Source: Calidithermus roseus (lineage in GTDB: Bacteria > Deinococcota > Deinococci > Deinococcales > Thermaceae). Taken from it: a stretch of 32,172 bases of DNA. The stretch lies in the NCBI RefSeq assembly GCF_003574095.1, contig NZ_QWLA01000042.1, forward strand, positions 1 to 32,172, in the 5' to 3' direction. The first letter of the stretch is position 1, and the number at the start of each line of letters is the position of its first letter. Made by a program: the position numbers and the translations under genes. Shown piece after piece: positions 8,568 through 16,211 of the stretch. Under the pieces are notes generated by a model, which was not told the origin of the DNA, ran no database searches, and was given only the letters and a program-made list of their open reading frames with translations.

Positions 8568-8709
8568 GAACCCTTTATAGACCTCGAGGCCCAGGTCGGC
8601 TGGGGTATTTGGGAAATGAGCCCCAAAGTTGAAGCTTGAGTTAAACCGGCAAACCCGTGGGAATGCGCCGAACACCGAGTGTCAGCAGGGGTGAGGCCAA
8701 TATCGAAAA

Positions 8710-8732
8710 GGGCGGGGTCCTGAACCCCGCCC
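8710..8732 (-). terminator. Intrinsic terminator of the tRNA genes
   Basis: On the minus strand a 9-bp stem (GGGCGGGGT paired with ACCCCGCCC, 8724-8732 with 8710-8718) and a 5-nt loop are followed directly by TTTT (complement of 8706-8709). It lies 15 nt past the encoded CCA of the first tRNA, so it ends tRNA transcription. Confidence 0.88.
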
Positions 8733-8746
8733 CGCTCCCGTCGTCT

Positions 8747-8823
<77 letters not shown>

Positions 8824-8856
8824 AGGCTTTGCGTGTGCCATCAGCACAACGTAAAA

Positions 8857-8885
8857 AGTGTAGCGTCTGAGGCGAGAGCGGTCAA
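8857..8885 (-). promoter_or_regulatory. Sigma-A promoter of the CAU tRNA
   Basis: Minus strand TTGACC (8885-8880), a 17-nt spacer and TACACT (8862-8857). The predicted start is near 8850, about 27 nt before the mature tRNA 5' end. Confidence 0.75.
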
Positions 8886-8898
8886 GTACGGGTAATTG

Positions 8899-8926
8899 AG
8901 AAGCGCAGGGGTGGCCCTGCGCTTCT
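8899..8926 (-). terminator. 12-bp hairpin between the two tRNA genes
   Basis: Perfect stem AGAAGCGCAGGG (8899-8910) with CCCTGCGCTTCT (8915-8926), 4-nt loop. It begins a few bases beyond the CCA end of tRNA-fMet. On the minus strand no long U-run follows, so termination or an RNase processing signal are both possible. Confidence 0.5.
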
Positions 8927-8932
8927 GGGTTC

Positions 8933-9009
<77 letters not shown>

Positions 9010-9054
9010 ATGCTCCTGGCTCAGGAGGGATTGGCCTCCGAAGCCGCAAACTCC

Positions 9055-9083
9055 AATATAGACGGCAAATAGCAAAGCGTCAA
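9055..9083 (-). promoter_or_regulatory. Sigma-A promoter of tRNA-fMet
   Basis: Minus strand TTGACG (9083-9078), exact 17-nt spacer, TATATT (9060-9055). Transcription would start about 40 nt before the tRNA. Confidence 0.8.
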
Positions 9084-9170
9084 GCCCGTTCCCCCGAACC
9101 GAATGCAGCCAGCCCTCGGCAAAAGGTGGGGGCTCATGGTTTGTGTCAAGGGATCGCGCAGCTTGTGGCA

Positions 9171-9196
9171 CGTGGCCTGCGATGAAAAGGGCCACG
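9171..9196. other. 7-bp inverted repeat downstream of the aldo/keto reductase
   Basis: CGTGGCC (9171-9177) and GGCCACG (9190-9196) enclose a 12-nt loop, on the 3' side of the reductase gene (minus). There is no U-tract after either arm. It directly adjoins the heptamer tract at 9203 and may mark the transcript end. Confidence 0.35.
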
Positions 9197-9202
9197 GAAG
9201 CG

Positions 9203-9258
9203 CCGATAGCCACTCGCGTTTTGCCTTTGGCGTATTGCGTTTTGCGTATCGCGTCCGA
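9203..9258. repeat. Heptamer repeat tract, eight in-phase units
   Basis: Eight consecutive 7-mers from 9203: CCGATAG, CCACTCG, CGTTTTG, CCTTTGG, CGTATTG, CGTTTTG, CGTATCG and CGTCCGA. The tract ends 5 nt before the stop codon of the aldo/keto reductase (minus strand). It is the longest tract in the window, equal with 23792-23847, and links the CTATCGG-like and CGTATTG-like unit types in one phase. Confidence 0.8.
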
Positions 9259-9263
9259 CCTCC

Positions 9264-10250
<987 letters not shown>

Positions 10251-10278
10251 GGCAAACCTCCGGCGACTCCAACCAATC

Positions 10279-10677
10279 CTACCCCGAGCCCGCAGGCAGG
10301 GAGGCGATGAAGGCCAGGGCTTCCTCGGCTGCGGTAATGCGGGCGTCGCGCCCGACGAACCAGGCCTCGAGGCCCGCTCTATCGAGCTTCTTCAGGTCGC
10401 CGGGCCGACCCAGCAAAATCTTGTGGTCGAGGTCGTTGACCCAGACCATGCCCAGCACCTCGCCCTCGAGCCACACCCCCGGCGCGACGGGGGCCGGGTC
10501 GCACCAGATCGCGTCGAGTTCAGCCTGGTCGGCGGGGTTGAAGTAGCGCGGAATGCAGCCGTAGTTGACGGGGGGCAGTTCCCAGCCCCAGGGCTGGCGG
10601 GCCACCAGCACCCCGCCCTTCCAGTCGTAGCGCTCGCGGGTGCCGATGGTCCACTCGACCACCATCTCCAGCTTCAT
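10279..10677 (-). CDS. Inorganic pyrophosphatase-like protein, short and partly degenerate
   Basis: 132 residues. It aligns by eye along the soluble family I pyrophosphatase fold: VVEW near the start, PVNYGCIP (Y39, matching the conserved tyrosine), D50 and D55 in the metal loop, and NDLDHKIL with D82, D84 and K86 at the second metal site. The middle aspartate of the DxDxxD loop is replaced (A52), and the C-terminal Tyr-Lys motif is missing; normal length is about 175. Activity is therefore doubtful, and it may bind Mg-pyrophosphate or a nucleotide instead. ATG 10677 overlaps the mgtE stop by 4 nt (ATGA), giving tight coupling to a magnesium channel. The frame continues upstream to 11190 only as a shadow of mgtE. 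Confidence 0.65.
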   Translation of the reverse strand: MKLEMVVEWTIGTRERYDWKGGVLVARQPWGWELPPVNYGCIPRYFNPADQAELDAIWCDPAPVAPGVWLEGEVLGMVWVNDLDHKILLGRPGDLKKLDRAGLEAWFVGRDARITAAEEALAFIASLPAGSG

Positions 10678-12035
10678 AGCTTCAGCAGCCATTTGGCCAT
10701 GCCCAGGTAAATCAGCAGCCCGGTCAGGTCGCTCAAGGTAGCGATGAGGGGATTGGAGATGAGCGCCGGGTCGAGCCCGATTTTCTTGATGCCGATGGGC
10801 AGCAGCGCCCCCACGATGTTGGTCACGGTCATCAAGGTGGCCAGCGAGAGCACCAGCACCGGCAGGATCTCGGTGTGCCCGTCGATCACCACCTTGATCG
10901 CCAGCACCGCCGCCAGGGTGAGCCCCAGCAACGCCCCCACGCCCAGTTCCTTGAAGAGGATGCGCCACCAGTCGCGCCCCCGCACGTCGCCCGTGGCGAG
11001 CGCGCGCACGATGAGTGTGGAGGACTGGTTGCCGGTGTTGCCCCCCGCCCCCAGCAGGATGGTGAGGTAGAAGGTCAGGGCGGTGACCGCGCTCAAGGTG
11101 GCCTCGAAGCCCTCGAGGATGCTGCTGGAGAACATCCCCCCCACGATCAGCACCACCAGCCAGCGCACCCGCGCACTCCACAGATCCCACAGCGTCGAGC
11201 GGCTATAGACCAGTTCCGGAGCCTCCACCGCACCCAGCCGGTAGATATCCTCGGTGGCTTCCTCCTCGATGACGTCTACCACGTCGTCGATGGTGATGAT
11301 CCCCGAGAGTACCCCGTTTTCGTCCACCACCGGCAGGACCTGGAAGTTGTAGTCGGCCATCATGCGGGCCACCACCTCCTGGTCGGTGTCGGTACGCACG
11401 TACTTCACGTCGGGGTTCATGATCTCGCGCACCCTGGTCTTGGGGTCGGCTACGATCAGGTCGCGCAGGCTCACCACGCCCTCCAGCCGCCCCGCCACGT
11501 CCACGACGTAGAGGTAGTACACCTGCTCGGCATCGGGGGCCACCCGGCGCAAAAAGCGCAGCACCTCCTCCACGCTCATCGAGTCGCGCAGGGCGATGTA
11601 CTCCGAGGTCATCAGCCCCCCGGCCTCGTCCTCCTCGTACTCGGAGAGTTCCTCGACCTCGGCGCGGGTCTCGGGGTCGAGCTCGGCTTTGATTTCCTCG
11701 GCTAGCTCGGGGTCTTCTTCCTCGACGGCCTGTAGGGTGTCGGTGAGGTCGTCGAGGTGGAGTTCGCCCAGCAGTTCCTTCACCCGCCAGCGCGGGAGGG
11801 CCTCGAGCAGCGCGGTTTGCTCGTCTTCCTCGAGGTGGCTGAAGACCTCGGCAGCTTCGCCAGTAGGCAGCAGCGTCAGGATGACCAGGTGGTGCTCGGG
11901 TGCGAACTCGGCCCAGTTGTCGATGATCTCCGGAGCGTAGAGTTCCTCCAGCGCCGCCTTCACCGCCACCGCGTCGCTTTCGGTGAGGGCGTTCTGGAGA
12001 GCCTGGATGGCTGCAAGGCGCTCGGTATCGTACAT
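10674..12035 (-). CDS. mgtE: Magnesium channel/transporter MgtE
   Basis: 453 residues, the normal MgtE length. The N-terminal superhelical domain (about 1-130, HLVILTLLPTGEAAEVFSHL) is followed by a CBS pair (about 135-255, LPVVDENGVLSGIITIDDVVDV), a connecting helix, and five membrane helices (about 285-450), including GAGGNTGNQSSTLIVRALATG, which forms the ion pore. In Thermus MgtE the cytosolic domains sense Mg2+ and close the pore. ATG 12035 has an excellent AAGGAGG 8 nt upstream; the in-frame extension to 12077 reads through the leader. The leader is unusually long and structured (see separate entries). It heads an operon with the pyrophosphatase-like gene and the aldo/keto reductase. 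Confidence 0.95.
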   Translation of the reverse strand: MYDTERLAAIQALQNALTESDAVAVKAALEELYAPEIIDNWAEFAPEHHLVILTLLPTGEAAEVFSHLEEDEQTALLEALPRWRVKELLGELHLDDLTDTLQAVEEEDPELAEEIKAELDPETRAEVEELSEYEEDEAGGLMTSEYIALRDSMSVEEVLRFLRRVAPDAEQVYYLYVVDVAGRLEGVVSLRDLIVADPKTRVREIMNPDVKYVRTDTDQEVVARMMADYNFQVLPVVDENGVLSGIITIDDVVDVIEEEATEDIYRLGAVEAPELVYSRSTLWDLWSARVRWLVVLIVGGMFSSSILEGFEATLSAVTALTFYLTILLGAGGNTGNQSSTLIVRALATGDVRGRDWWRILFKELGVGALLGLTLAAVLAIKVVIDGHTEILPVLVLSLATLMTVTNIVGALLPIGIKKIGLDPALISNPLIATLSDLTGLLIYLGMAKWLLKL

Positions 12036-12258
12036 TTGCCACCTCCTTCTGTGCCCCTGTTGCGCTTTAAACAGCACAGCAGTGCGGCCTTGGAAGGAAG
12101 CAGCCGTGAAGTACGGGATTGTCGAGGGATTAGCGGTGGCTCAAAAGCACAGAGCGCACCGGGCTAAACCTTCGACTGTCGCTGTAATCTTCCACGGTGC
12201 CTCCTGAAACCTTCGAGCCTCTGACCCCATGCCAGCGGTCCCGAAGGGGCTTAGAGCC
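12036..12258 (-). promoter_or_regulatory. Long structured mgtE leader with Shine-Dalgarno sequestration
   Basis: About 220 nt of predicted untranslated RNA. Visible structure on the minus strand: a 56-nt rod hairpin (12176 to 12121) built from GTCGA/TCGAC, GG/CC, TTAGC/GCTAA, GGTG/CACC and GCTC/GAGC; a small CCGT/ACGG hairpin (12115-12103); and CTTCCTTC (12100-12093), which can pair with all 8 bases of the Shine-Dalgarno GAAGGAGG (12049-12042, one G-U). CTTCC can instead pair with GTGGAAG (12195-12189), a possible anti-sequester. No U-tract terminator is seen, so control would be translational. It does not match the M-box consensus I know. A Mg2+-sensing role is inference from the downstream gene. 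Confidence 0.5.
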
Positions 12259-12264
12259 TTCGAT

Positions 12265-12293
12265 AGGGTAGCACCGCGGGCCCCCGGTGGCAA
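12265..12293 (-). promoter_or_regulatory. Sigma-A promoter of mgtE
   Basis: Minus strand TTGCCA (12293-12288), 17-nt spacer and TACCCT (12270-12265) with extended -10 TGC. The same extended box TGCTACCCT occurs in the ffh promoter. Predicted start near 12258. Confidence 0.65.
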
Positions 12294-12363
12294 CCGTTTT
12301 CGGACCTCACCCCTAGCTTCCCCTCTCGGGCCCAGAAGAGGCGATGGCGGGGAAAGAGTCGCT

Positions 12364-12912
12364 TCAGCGCCCCAGCATCACCAGTTGCAGTTGTTCGGCG
12401 CGCTTGGTCTCCCCATCGCGGATGCGCCGGGCGAACTCGAGCACCGCCCGGTTCTTCGAGCGCTGCAATGCGATCTGCGAGAGGTTGACGCTGGTAGCGA
12501 GGTTGGTGGAGATCACGTTGGCGAAGGTGTCGCGCACGCTCGGCTTGCCCAGGTCCAGGCTGAGCTGGTCGAGATCGGCATCCATCTCGATCTGCATGAT
12601 CTCCTTAATCAGGGGCCTGCCACCGCCCAGGCTCTCGAGCAGGCGGCCTATCTCCTCCAGCCGCGCCTTGCGGTCGCCCATCATCCCCTCGACCCAACGC
12701 TTCATGGCCGGGTCCTTGGCGTACGGCAAGTACTCCTCCCCCAGCTTGTGCATGCCCTCGTAGTGCGGCAGCAGCATCGAGAGGTAGACCCTGTCGAAGC
12801 TCTGATCGCTGGCTTCGCGCATGGCGAGCCAGATCTGCGAGTTGGTGAAGCCGCAGCCCAGGGCCGTGCCCAGCGCCAGGGCAAGGGTGAGTAGGGGAGC
12901 CAGGAGGCGCAT
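12364..12912 (-). CDS. Exported DUF305-like (ferritin-like helical) protein
   Basis: 182 residues. A signal peptide (MRLLAPLLTLALALGTALG) ends at Cys20, so it may be a lipoprotein, although the lipobox is weak. The mature part is all helical, with FDRVYLSMLLPHYEGMHKL near residue 40, the pattern F..M..PHH..M typical of DUF305, and a second similar helical half (about 100-180). The first histidine is kept, the second of the usual pair is Tyr. DUF305 proteins are often periplasmic and linked with metal or copper handling, but no function is proven here. A TACAAT box (12934-12929) sits 16 nt before the ATG, and no good Shine-Dalgarno is seen. Confidence 0.75.
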   Translation of the reverse strand: MRLLAPLLTLALALGTALGCGFTNSQIWLAMREASDQSFDRVYLSMLLPHYEGMHKLGEEYLPYAKDPAMKRWVEGMMGDRKARLEEIGRLLESLGGGRPLIKEIMQIEMDADLDQLSLDLGKPSVRDTFANVISTNLATSVNLSQIALQRSKNRAVLEFARRIRDGETKRAEQLQLVMLGR

Positions 12913-12928
12913 AGCGTTCTCTAGGGGG

Positions 12929-12934
12929 ATTGTA
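12929..12934 (-). promoter_or_regulatory. -10 box of the DUF305-like gene
   Basis: TACAAT on the minus strand, no convincing -35. The transcript would have a leader of roughly 10 nt. It lies back to back with the ffh promoter at 12978. Confidence 0.4.
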
Positions 12935-12977
12935 GCTCACTTTTGCTTCCCGGCCCTCACCGACCCCCAACTTGATA

Positions 12978-13007
12978 TTGACACGCTCAACCTTGTGCTG
13001 CTACCCT
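12978..13007 (+). promoter_or_regulatory. Sigma-A promoter of ffh
   Basis: Consensus TTGACA (12978-12983), 18-nt spacer, TACCCT (13002-13007) with extended -10 TGC at 12999-13001. The predicted leader to the ffh start is about 75 nt. Confidence 0.75.
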
Positions 13008-13015
13008 GGCGGGCG

Positions 13016-13064
13016 GCCCTCAAAAAGAGGGCTTTCAATCGCAAAAAAGGCTTGAGTGATTTTT
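13016..13064 (+). promoter_or_regulatory. Two consecutive hairpins in the ffh leader
   Basis: GCCCTC (13016-13021) pairs with GAGGGC (13027-13032) around AAAAA and is followed by TTT, like a weak terminator. A second A/T stem follows: CAAAAAA (from 13043) can pair with TTTTTTG (ending near 13066). Together they could form an attenuator, but no ligand or peptide is visible. Confidence 0.35.
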
Positions 13065-13088
13065 TGAGGTCTGAGGGAGCCAGAAAGC

Positions 13089-14384
13089 ATGTTTGAGACG
13101 CTAAGCCGCCGCATCCGCGACGCAGTGGACAAGCTGCGCGGGCGGGGTCGTATCAGCGAGGCCGACCTCAAGGCCACCCTGCGCGAGATCCGCGTGAGCC
13201 TGCTCGAGGCCGACGTGAACTTCGAGGTAGCCAGGGAGTTCGTCGCCAAAATCCAGGAGAAGGCCCTCGGGCAGCAGGTGCTCGAGAGCCTCACCCCCGC
13301 CGAGCAAATCCTCAGCGTCGTCTACGAGGAGCTCACCGAGGTGCTGGGGGGCGAGGCCAGGCAACCGGTGCTGAAGAACGAGGGCAACGTGTGGTTTTTG
13401 GTGGGCCTGCAGGGCTCGGGCAAGACCACCCACGCCGCCAAGCTGGCTCAGTTCTACAAGGGCAAGGGACGCCGCCCTTTGCTGGTGGCCGCCGACACCC
13501 AGCGCCCCGCCGCCCGCGAGCAGCTCAAAATCCTGGGCGAGAAGGTGGGGGTGCCGGTGCTCGAGGTCGCCGACGGCGAGCGACCCGAGACCACCGCCCA
13601 GCGCCTGCGCCAGCACCTGACCTTCGACTACCGCGACCTGGTTCTCGTCGATACCGCCGGTCGGCTTCAAATCGACGAGAACCTCATGAACGAGCTTGCC
13701 CGGCTGAAGGCGGCAGTAGGCCCCACGGAAACGCTGCTGGTCGTGGACAGCATGACCGGGCAGGAGGCGCTGAACGTCTCCAAGACCTTCGACGAGCGCA
13801 TCGGGGTCACGGGCCTGATCCTCACCAAGCTCGACGGCGACGCGCGCGGTGGGGCGGCGCTTTCGGCGCGGCACGTGACGCAAAAGCCCATCTACTTCGC
13901 GGGGATTTCGGAGAAGCTCGATGGCCTCGAGCCCTTCTACCCCGACCGCCTGGCCCAGCGCATCCTGGGCATGGGCGACCTCCAGACCCTGCTGGAGAAG
14001 GCCAAGGCTGCCGAGCTCGAGGCTCCCCTCAAGGCTCCGGGCGAGATCACCCTCGAGGACGTCATCAGCCAGATGCGCCAGATCCGCAAGATGGGCAGCT
14101 TCGGCGACATTCTCAAGATGATCCCCGGCATGTCGCGCATGCTGCCCGCAGGCTTCCAGGTTGACGATAAGGCGCTCAACCGGCTCGAGGCCATCGTGCT
14201 CTCCATGACCCCGCGCGAGCGCCGCGACCCCAGAATCCTCAACGCCTCCCGCCGCAAACGCATCGCCGCCGGTTCGGGCACCAGCGTGCAGGAGGTCAAT
14301 CGCCTCATCAAGACCTTCGACGACATGAAGGCGATGATGAAGACCATGCACAAGACCAAGGGCCGGGGCCTGTTCCGGCGCTAG
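13089..14384 (+). CDS. ffh: Signal recognition particle GTPase Ffh (SRP54)
   Basis: 431 residues. It binds 4.5S RNA and signal peptides on ribosomes and, with FtsY, delivers membrane proteins to SecYEG. The N domain is followed by the GTPase G domain: P-loop [33 protein letters not shown] and [14 protein letters not shown]. The M domain (about 300-431) includes [19 protein letters not shown] and the RNA-binding [21 protein letters not shown] 13089 has GAGGGAG at a somewhat long distance. It heads a + strand run with rpsP, khpA and rimM, a common association of ffh with 16S maturation genes. Confidence 0.97.
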   Translation: MFETLSRRIRDAVDKLRGRGRISEADLKATLREIRVSLLEADVNFEVAREFVAKIQEKALGQQVLESLTPAEQILSVVYEELTEVLGGEARQPVLKNEGNVWFLVGLQGSGKTTHAAKLAQFYKGKGRRPLLVAADTQRPAAREQLKILGEKVGVPVLEVADGERPETTAQRLRQHLTFDYRDLVLVDTAGRLQIDENLMNELARLKAAVGPTETLLVVDSMTGQEALNVSKTFDERIGVTGLILTKLDGDARGGAALSARHVTQKPIYFAGISEKLDGLEPFYPDRLAQRILGMGDLQTLLEKAKAAELEAPLKAPGEITLEDVISQMRQIRKMGSFGDILKMIPGMSRMLPAGFQVDDKALNRLEAIVLSMTPRERRDPRILNASRRKRIAAGSGTSVQEVNRLIKTFDDMKAMMKTMHKTKGRGLFRR

Positions 14385-14438
14385 TGAGTTCAGGAGATAC
14401 GCCATAGGGCAGTGAATATCTCACGAAGGAGTGAAGCA

Positions 14439-14681
14439 ATGACCAAGATCCGCCTTTCCCGTTTCGGCTCGAAGAAGAACCCCCACTACCGCATCGTGGT
14501 GACCGACAGCCGCAACAAGCGCGACGGCGCTTACCTCGAGCGCTTGGGCTACTACGACCCCCGCAAGACCACCCCCGACTGGCTCAAGGTCGATGGCGAG
14601 CGCGCGAAGTACTGGCTCGGCGTCGGAGCCCAGCCCACCGAGACCGTGAAGAAGCTCTTCAAGCAGGCCGGGGTACTGTAA
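14439..14681 (+). CDS. rpsP: 30S ribosomal protein S16
   Basis: 80 residues, normal length. The N-terminus [20 protein letters not shown] and the motif [10 protein letters not shown] are diagnostic of S16, which helps 30S assembly near the 16S 5' domain. ATG 14439 has GAAGGAG at 14425-14431. The frame also opens at 14412, but that start has no ribosome-binding site. It follows ffh by 54 nt and is succeeded by a strong intrinsic terminator, so much of the transcription ends here before khpA. Confidence 0.97.
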   Translation: MTKIRLSRFGSKKNPHYRIVVTDSRNKRDGAYLERLGYYDPRKTTPDWLKVDGERAKYWLGVGAQPTETVKKLFKQAGVL

Positions 14682-14686
14682 GCCCG

Positions 14687-14714
14687 TCGGTAGTCCATTG
14701 TCGATGGCCGATAG
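14687..14714. repeat. Heptamer repeat tract, four units (left arm of the rpsP terminator)
   Basis: Four contiguous 7-mers: TCGGTAG, TCCATTG, TCGATGG and CCGATAG (complement units CTATCGG, CCATCGA, CAATGGA, CTACCGA). The last unit is part of the terminator stem that follows. Confidence 0.7.
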
Positions 14715-14740
14715 CCGAATTTCACTGGCTATCGGCTTTT
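14707..14740 (+). terminator. Intrinsic terminator after rpsP
   Basis: Perfect 10-bp stem GCCGATAGCC (14707-14716) with GGCTATCGGC (14727-14736), 10-nt loop, then TTTT. Both arms are units of the dispersed heptamer repeat in opposite orientation. Confidence 0.85.
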
Positions 14741-14764
14741 CGTTGTCGAGCCGGAGGTTTACGT

Positions 14765-14792
14765 CTATCGACTACCGGCCATCGGCTTGGGT
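14765..14792. repeat. Heptamer repeat tract, four units, upstream of khpA
   Basis: CTATCGA, CTACCGG, CCATCGG and CTTGGGT in phase. The last base touches the TAAGCT -10 box of khpA. Confidence 0.65.
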
Positions 14793-14797
14793 AAGCT
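14792..14797 (+). promoter_or_regulatory. Leaderless-type -10 box of khpA
   Basis: TAAGCT (TANNNT) ends 7 nt before ATG 14805. There is no Shine-Dalgarno, so transcription would start at or next to the ATG. Confidence 0.5.
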
Positions 14798-14804
14798 ATC
14801 CCCT

Positions 14805-15023
14805 ATGAAAGACCTCGTGGAATACCTGGCCAAAGCCGTGGTGGATCAACCCCAGGCGGTGCGCGTGGAGGAGCGGCGTGGGCGCGAGGGGCCGGTGTAC
14901 TACGTGGAAACCGCTCCCGCCGATAAGGGCCGCCTCATCGGGCGTCAGGGGCGGGTGATCGAGAGCATCCGCACCATCGTGCGCTCGTACGCCAAGGGAC
15001 GGATTTCCGTCGAGGTGCGCTAG
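14805..15023 (+). CDS. khpA: KH-domain RNA-binding protein KhpA
   Basis: 72 residues, close to the usual 75. A single KH domain with the GxxG loop in GRLIGRQGRVIESIRTI, which contacts RNA. KhpA (YlqC) pairs with KhpB in other bacteria and affects cell division and RNA stability; this is family knowledge. The gene is between rpsP and rimM, its common position. ATG 14805 is preferred; the frame could begin at TTG 14787, but that lies inside the repeat tract. The leaderless -10 box suggests its own promoter after the rpsP terminator. rimM follows after 7 nt. Confidence 0.88.
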   Translation: MKDLVEYLAKAVVDQPQAVRVEERRGREGPVYYVETAPADKGRLIGRQGRVIESIRTIVRSYAKGRISVEVR

Positions 15024-15030
15024 GCCAGGC

Positions 15031-15501
15031 ATGAAGCGCGTGGAAGTCGGGCGGCTGGGCTCGCCCTATGGGCTGGGCGGGGCGATCAAGTTTCGTGGCG
15101 AGCCGGTGGTGGCCGAGCTCGAGCGCGTCTACATCGAGGGGCTGGGCTACCGGGCCATCGAGGAAGCCTACTACCTGGGCGAGGAGATCGTGCTCGAGCT
15201 GGTGGGGGTAAACACGGTGGAAGCCGCCCGCGCGCTGTCCGGGCGGGCCGCCCTGGCCGACCCGGAGGAGTTGCCTGAACTCGAGGAGGGCCAGTTTTAC
15301 TACTTCCAGCTCGTCGGGCTGCCGGTGCTGGTGAACGGCGAGCCGGTTGGAGAGGTCGTTGACGTGGACGACGCGGGGGCTCAGGACGTGCTGGTGGTGC
15401 GAATCGGAAACAAGCGCCACCTCATCCCCCTACAGGCTCCTTACGTCAAGGCCAGCGCGACCCAGATCGAAGTCGAACCCATCCCAGGCTTGCTGGAGTA
15501 A
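15031..15501 (+). CDS. rimM: 16S rRNA processing protein RimM
   Basis: 156 residues. RimM helps maturation of the 30S head and binds S19. The N-terminal barrel begins VEVGRLGSPYGLGGAIKF, the family hallmark, and the C-terminal PRC-like barrel has EEGQFYYFQLVGLPV and GEVVDVDDAGAQDVLVV, then the HLIPLQAPYVK segment. ATG 15031 begins 7 nt after khpA. The usual next genes, trmD and rplS, are absent: pdxH follows on the opposite strand, so the conserved operon is broken here. Confidence 0.95.
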   Translation: MKRVEVGRLGSPYGLGGAIKFRGEPVVAELERVYIEGLGYRAIEEAYYLGEEIVLELVGVNTVEAARALSGRAALADPEELPELEEGQFYYFQLVGLPVLVNGEPVGEVVDVDDAGAQDVLVVRIGNKRHLIPLQAPYVKASATQIEVEPIPGLLE

Positions 15502-15527
15502 TACCAGATTCGGGCAGCGAAGCAACC

Positions 15528-15548
15528 CGACCGTATATCGGCTATCGA
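15528..15548. repeat. Short heptamer repeat tract between rimM and pdxH
   Basis: CGACCGT, ATATCGG and CTATCGA in phase, in a 53-nt gap between two convergent genes. It ends 6 nt before the pdxH stop codon. Confidence 0.5.
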
Positions 15549-15554
15549 CGTGTT

Positions 15555-16199
15555 TCAGGGTGCCAGCCGCTCGATCCGCCAGCTCTGATCGGGCTGAAGG
15601 CGGTAGGCGAAGCGGTCGTGCAGGCGGTTGGTGCGCCCCTGCCAGAACTCGAAGTAGTCGGGCTCGAGGCGGTATCCCCCCCAGTGTTCGGGGCGGGGGA
15701 TACGTTCGGGGTACTGGCGCTTGAGGGCGGCGATCCGCTCCAGCAGCCACTCGCGTGAGGGGATGGGTTCGCTCTGCGGGCTGCAAGCTGAACCGGCCTG
15801 GCTCTCGTAGGGACGGCTGGCGAAATAGGCGTCGGACAACTCGGGCTCCAGCCGTCGCACCCGGCCTTCGATGCGGATCTGGCGCTCGAGTTCGGGCCAC
15901 CAAAAACCCAACGCGGCATAGGGGTTGTGCTCGAGCTCGCGCCCCTTGCGGCTGCGGTAGTTGGTGTAGAACACGAAGCCCGCCGGGGAATAACCGCGCA
16001 GCAGCACCACCCGGCTGCTGGGCCTTCCATCCGGGCCAACCGTGGAAAGGGTCATGCCGTGGGGCTCCTTGAGATGGGCGTTGAGGGCGGCCTCGAGCCA
16101 GTGCGAGAACTGGGTGAGGGGGTCGGGGGAAAGGTCGGAAAGCTCGAGGCTGCCCTTGGTGTACTCGTAGCGCAATTTCTCGATGTCCACGAGAGGCAA
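15555..16199 (-). CDS. pdxH: Pyridoxamine 5'-phosphate oxidase
   Basis: 214 residues, usual length. FMN enzyme that oxidises pyridoxine or pyridoxamine 5'-phosphate to pyridoxal phosphate. Visible motifs: SSRVVLLRGYSPAGFVFYTN, YRSRKGRELEHNPYAALGFWW with FMN and substrate contacts, RQIRIEG, and the C-terminal dimer signature EFWQGRTNRLHDRF. The start is TTG 16199, supported by AGAGG 8 nt upstream; GTG 16190 is in frame but has no ribosome-binding site. The Shine-Dalgarno overlaps the stop of the ABC permease gene upstream, so the two are probably coupled. A 7-bp inverted repeat folds the Shine-Dalgarno onto the start codon. Confidence 0.95.
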   Translation of the reverse strand: MPLVDIEKLRYEYTKGSLELSDLSPDPLTQFSHWLEAALNAHLKEPHGMTLSTVGPDGRPSSRVVLLRGYSPAGFVFYTNYRSRKGRELEHNPYAALGFWWPELERQIRIEGRVRRLEPELSDAYFASRPYESQAGSACSPQSEPIPSREWLLERIAALKRQYPERIPRPEHWGGYRLEPDYFEFWQGRTNRLHDRFAYRLQPDQSWRIERLAP

Positions 16200-16211
16200 T
16201 TTACTGCCTCT
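16192..16211 (-). promoter_or_regulatory. Hairpin enclosing the pdxH ribosome-binding site and start codon
   Basis: AGAGGCA (16192-16198) and TGCCTCT (16205-16211) form a perfect 7-bp inverted repeat with a 6-nt loop. On the minus strand the AGAGG Shine-Dalgarno and the TTG start lie on opposite arms, so folding would block initiation unless ribosomes arrive from the permease gene. Confidence 0.5.

Noticed and set aside
9203-9258. CRISPR array or microsatellite
   Set aside because: Units are only 7 bp, degenerate and without spacers; no cas genes are in the window.
12092-12105. Exact match on the plus strand to the SRP RNA (4.5S) motif GGAAGGAAGCAGCC
   Set aside because: The flanking helix does not fold as a 4.5S rod, the upstream GGTCAGG part is missing, and there is no plus-strand promoter. 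The minus-strand reading as a sequester of the mgtE Shine-Dalgarno explains the bases better.
12265-12278. T-box-like AGGGTAGCACCGCG on the plus strand
   Set aside because: The TGGN bulge that pairs with tRNA CCA is changed to TAGC, no antiterminator partner or plus-strand gene follows, and the bases are the complement of the mgtE promoter.
12294-12330. M-box-like GGTGAGG and TTGCC pieces near the mgtE promoter
   Set aside because: They lie upstream of the predicted transcription start, and the remaining M-box core elements are absent.
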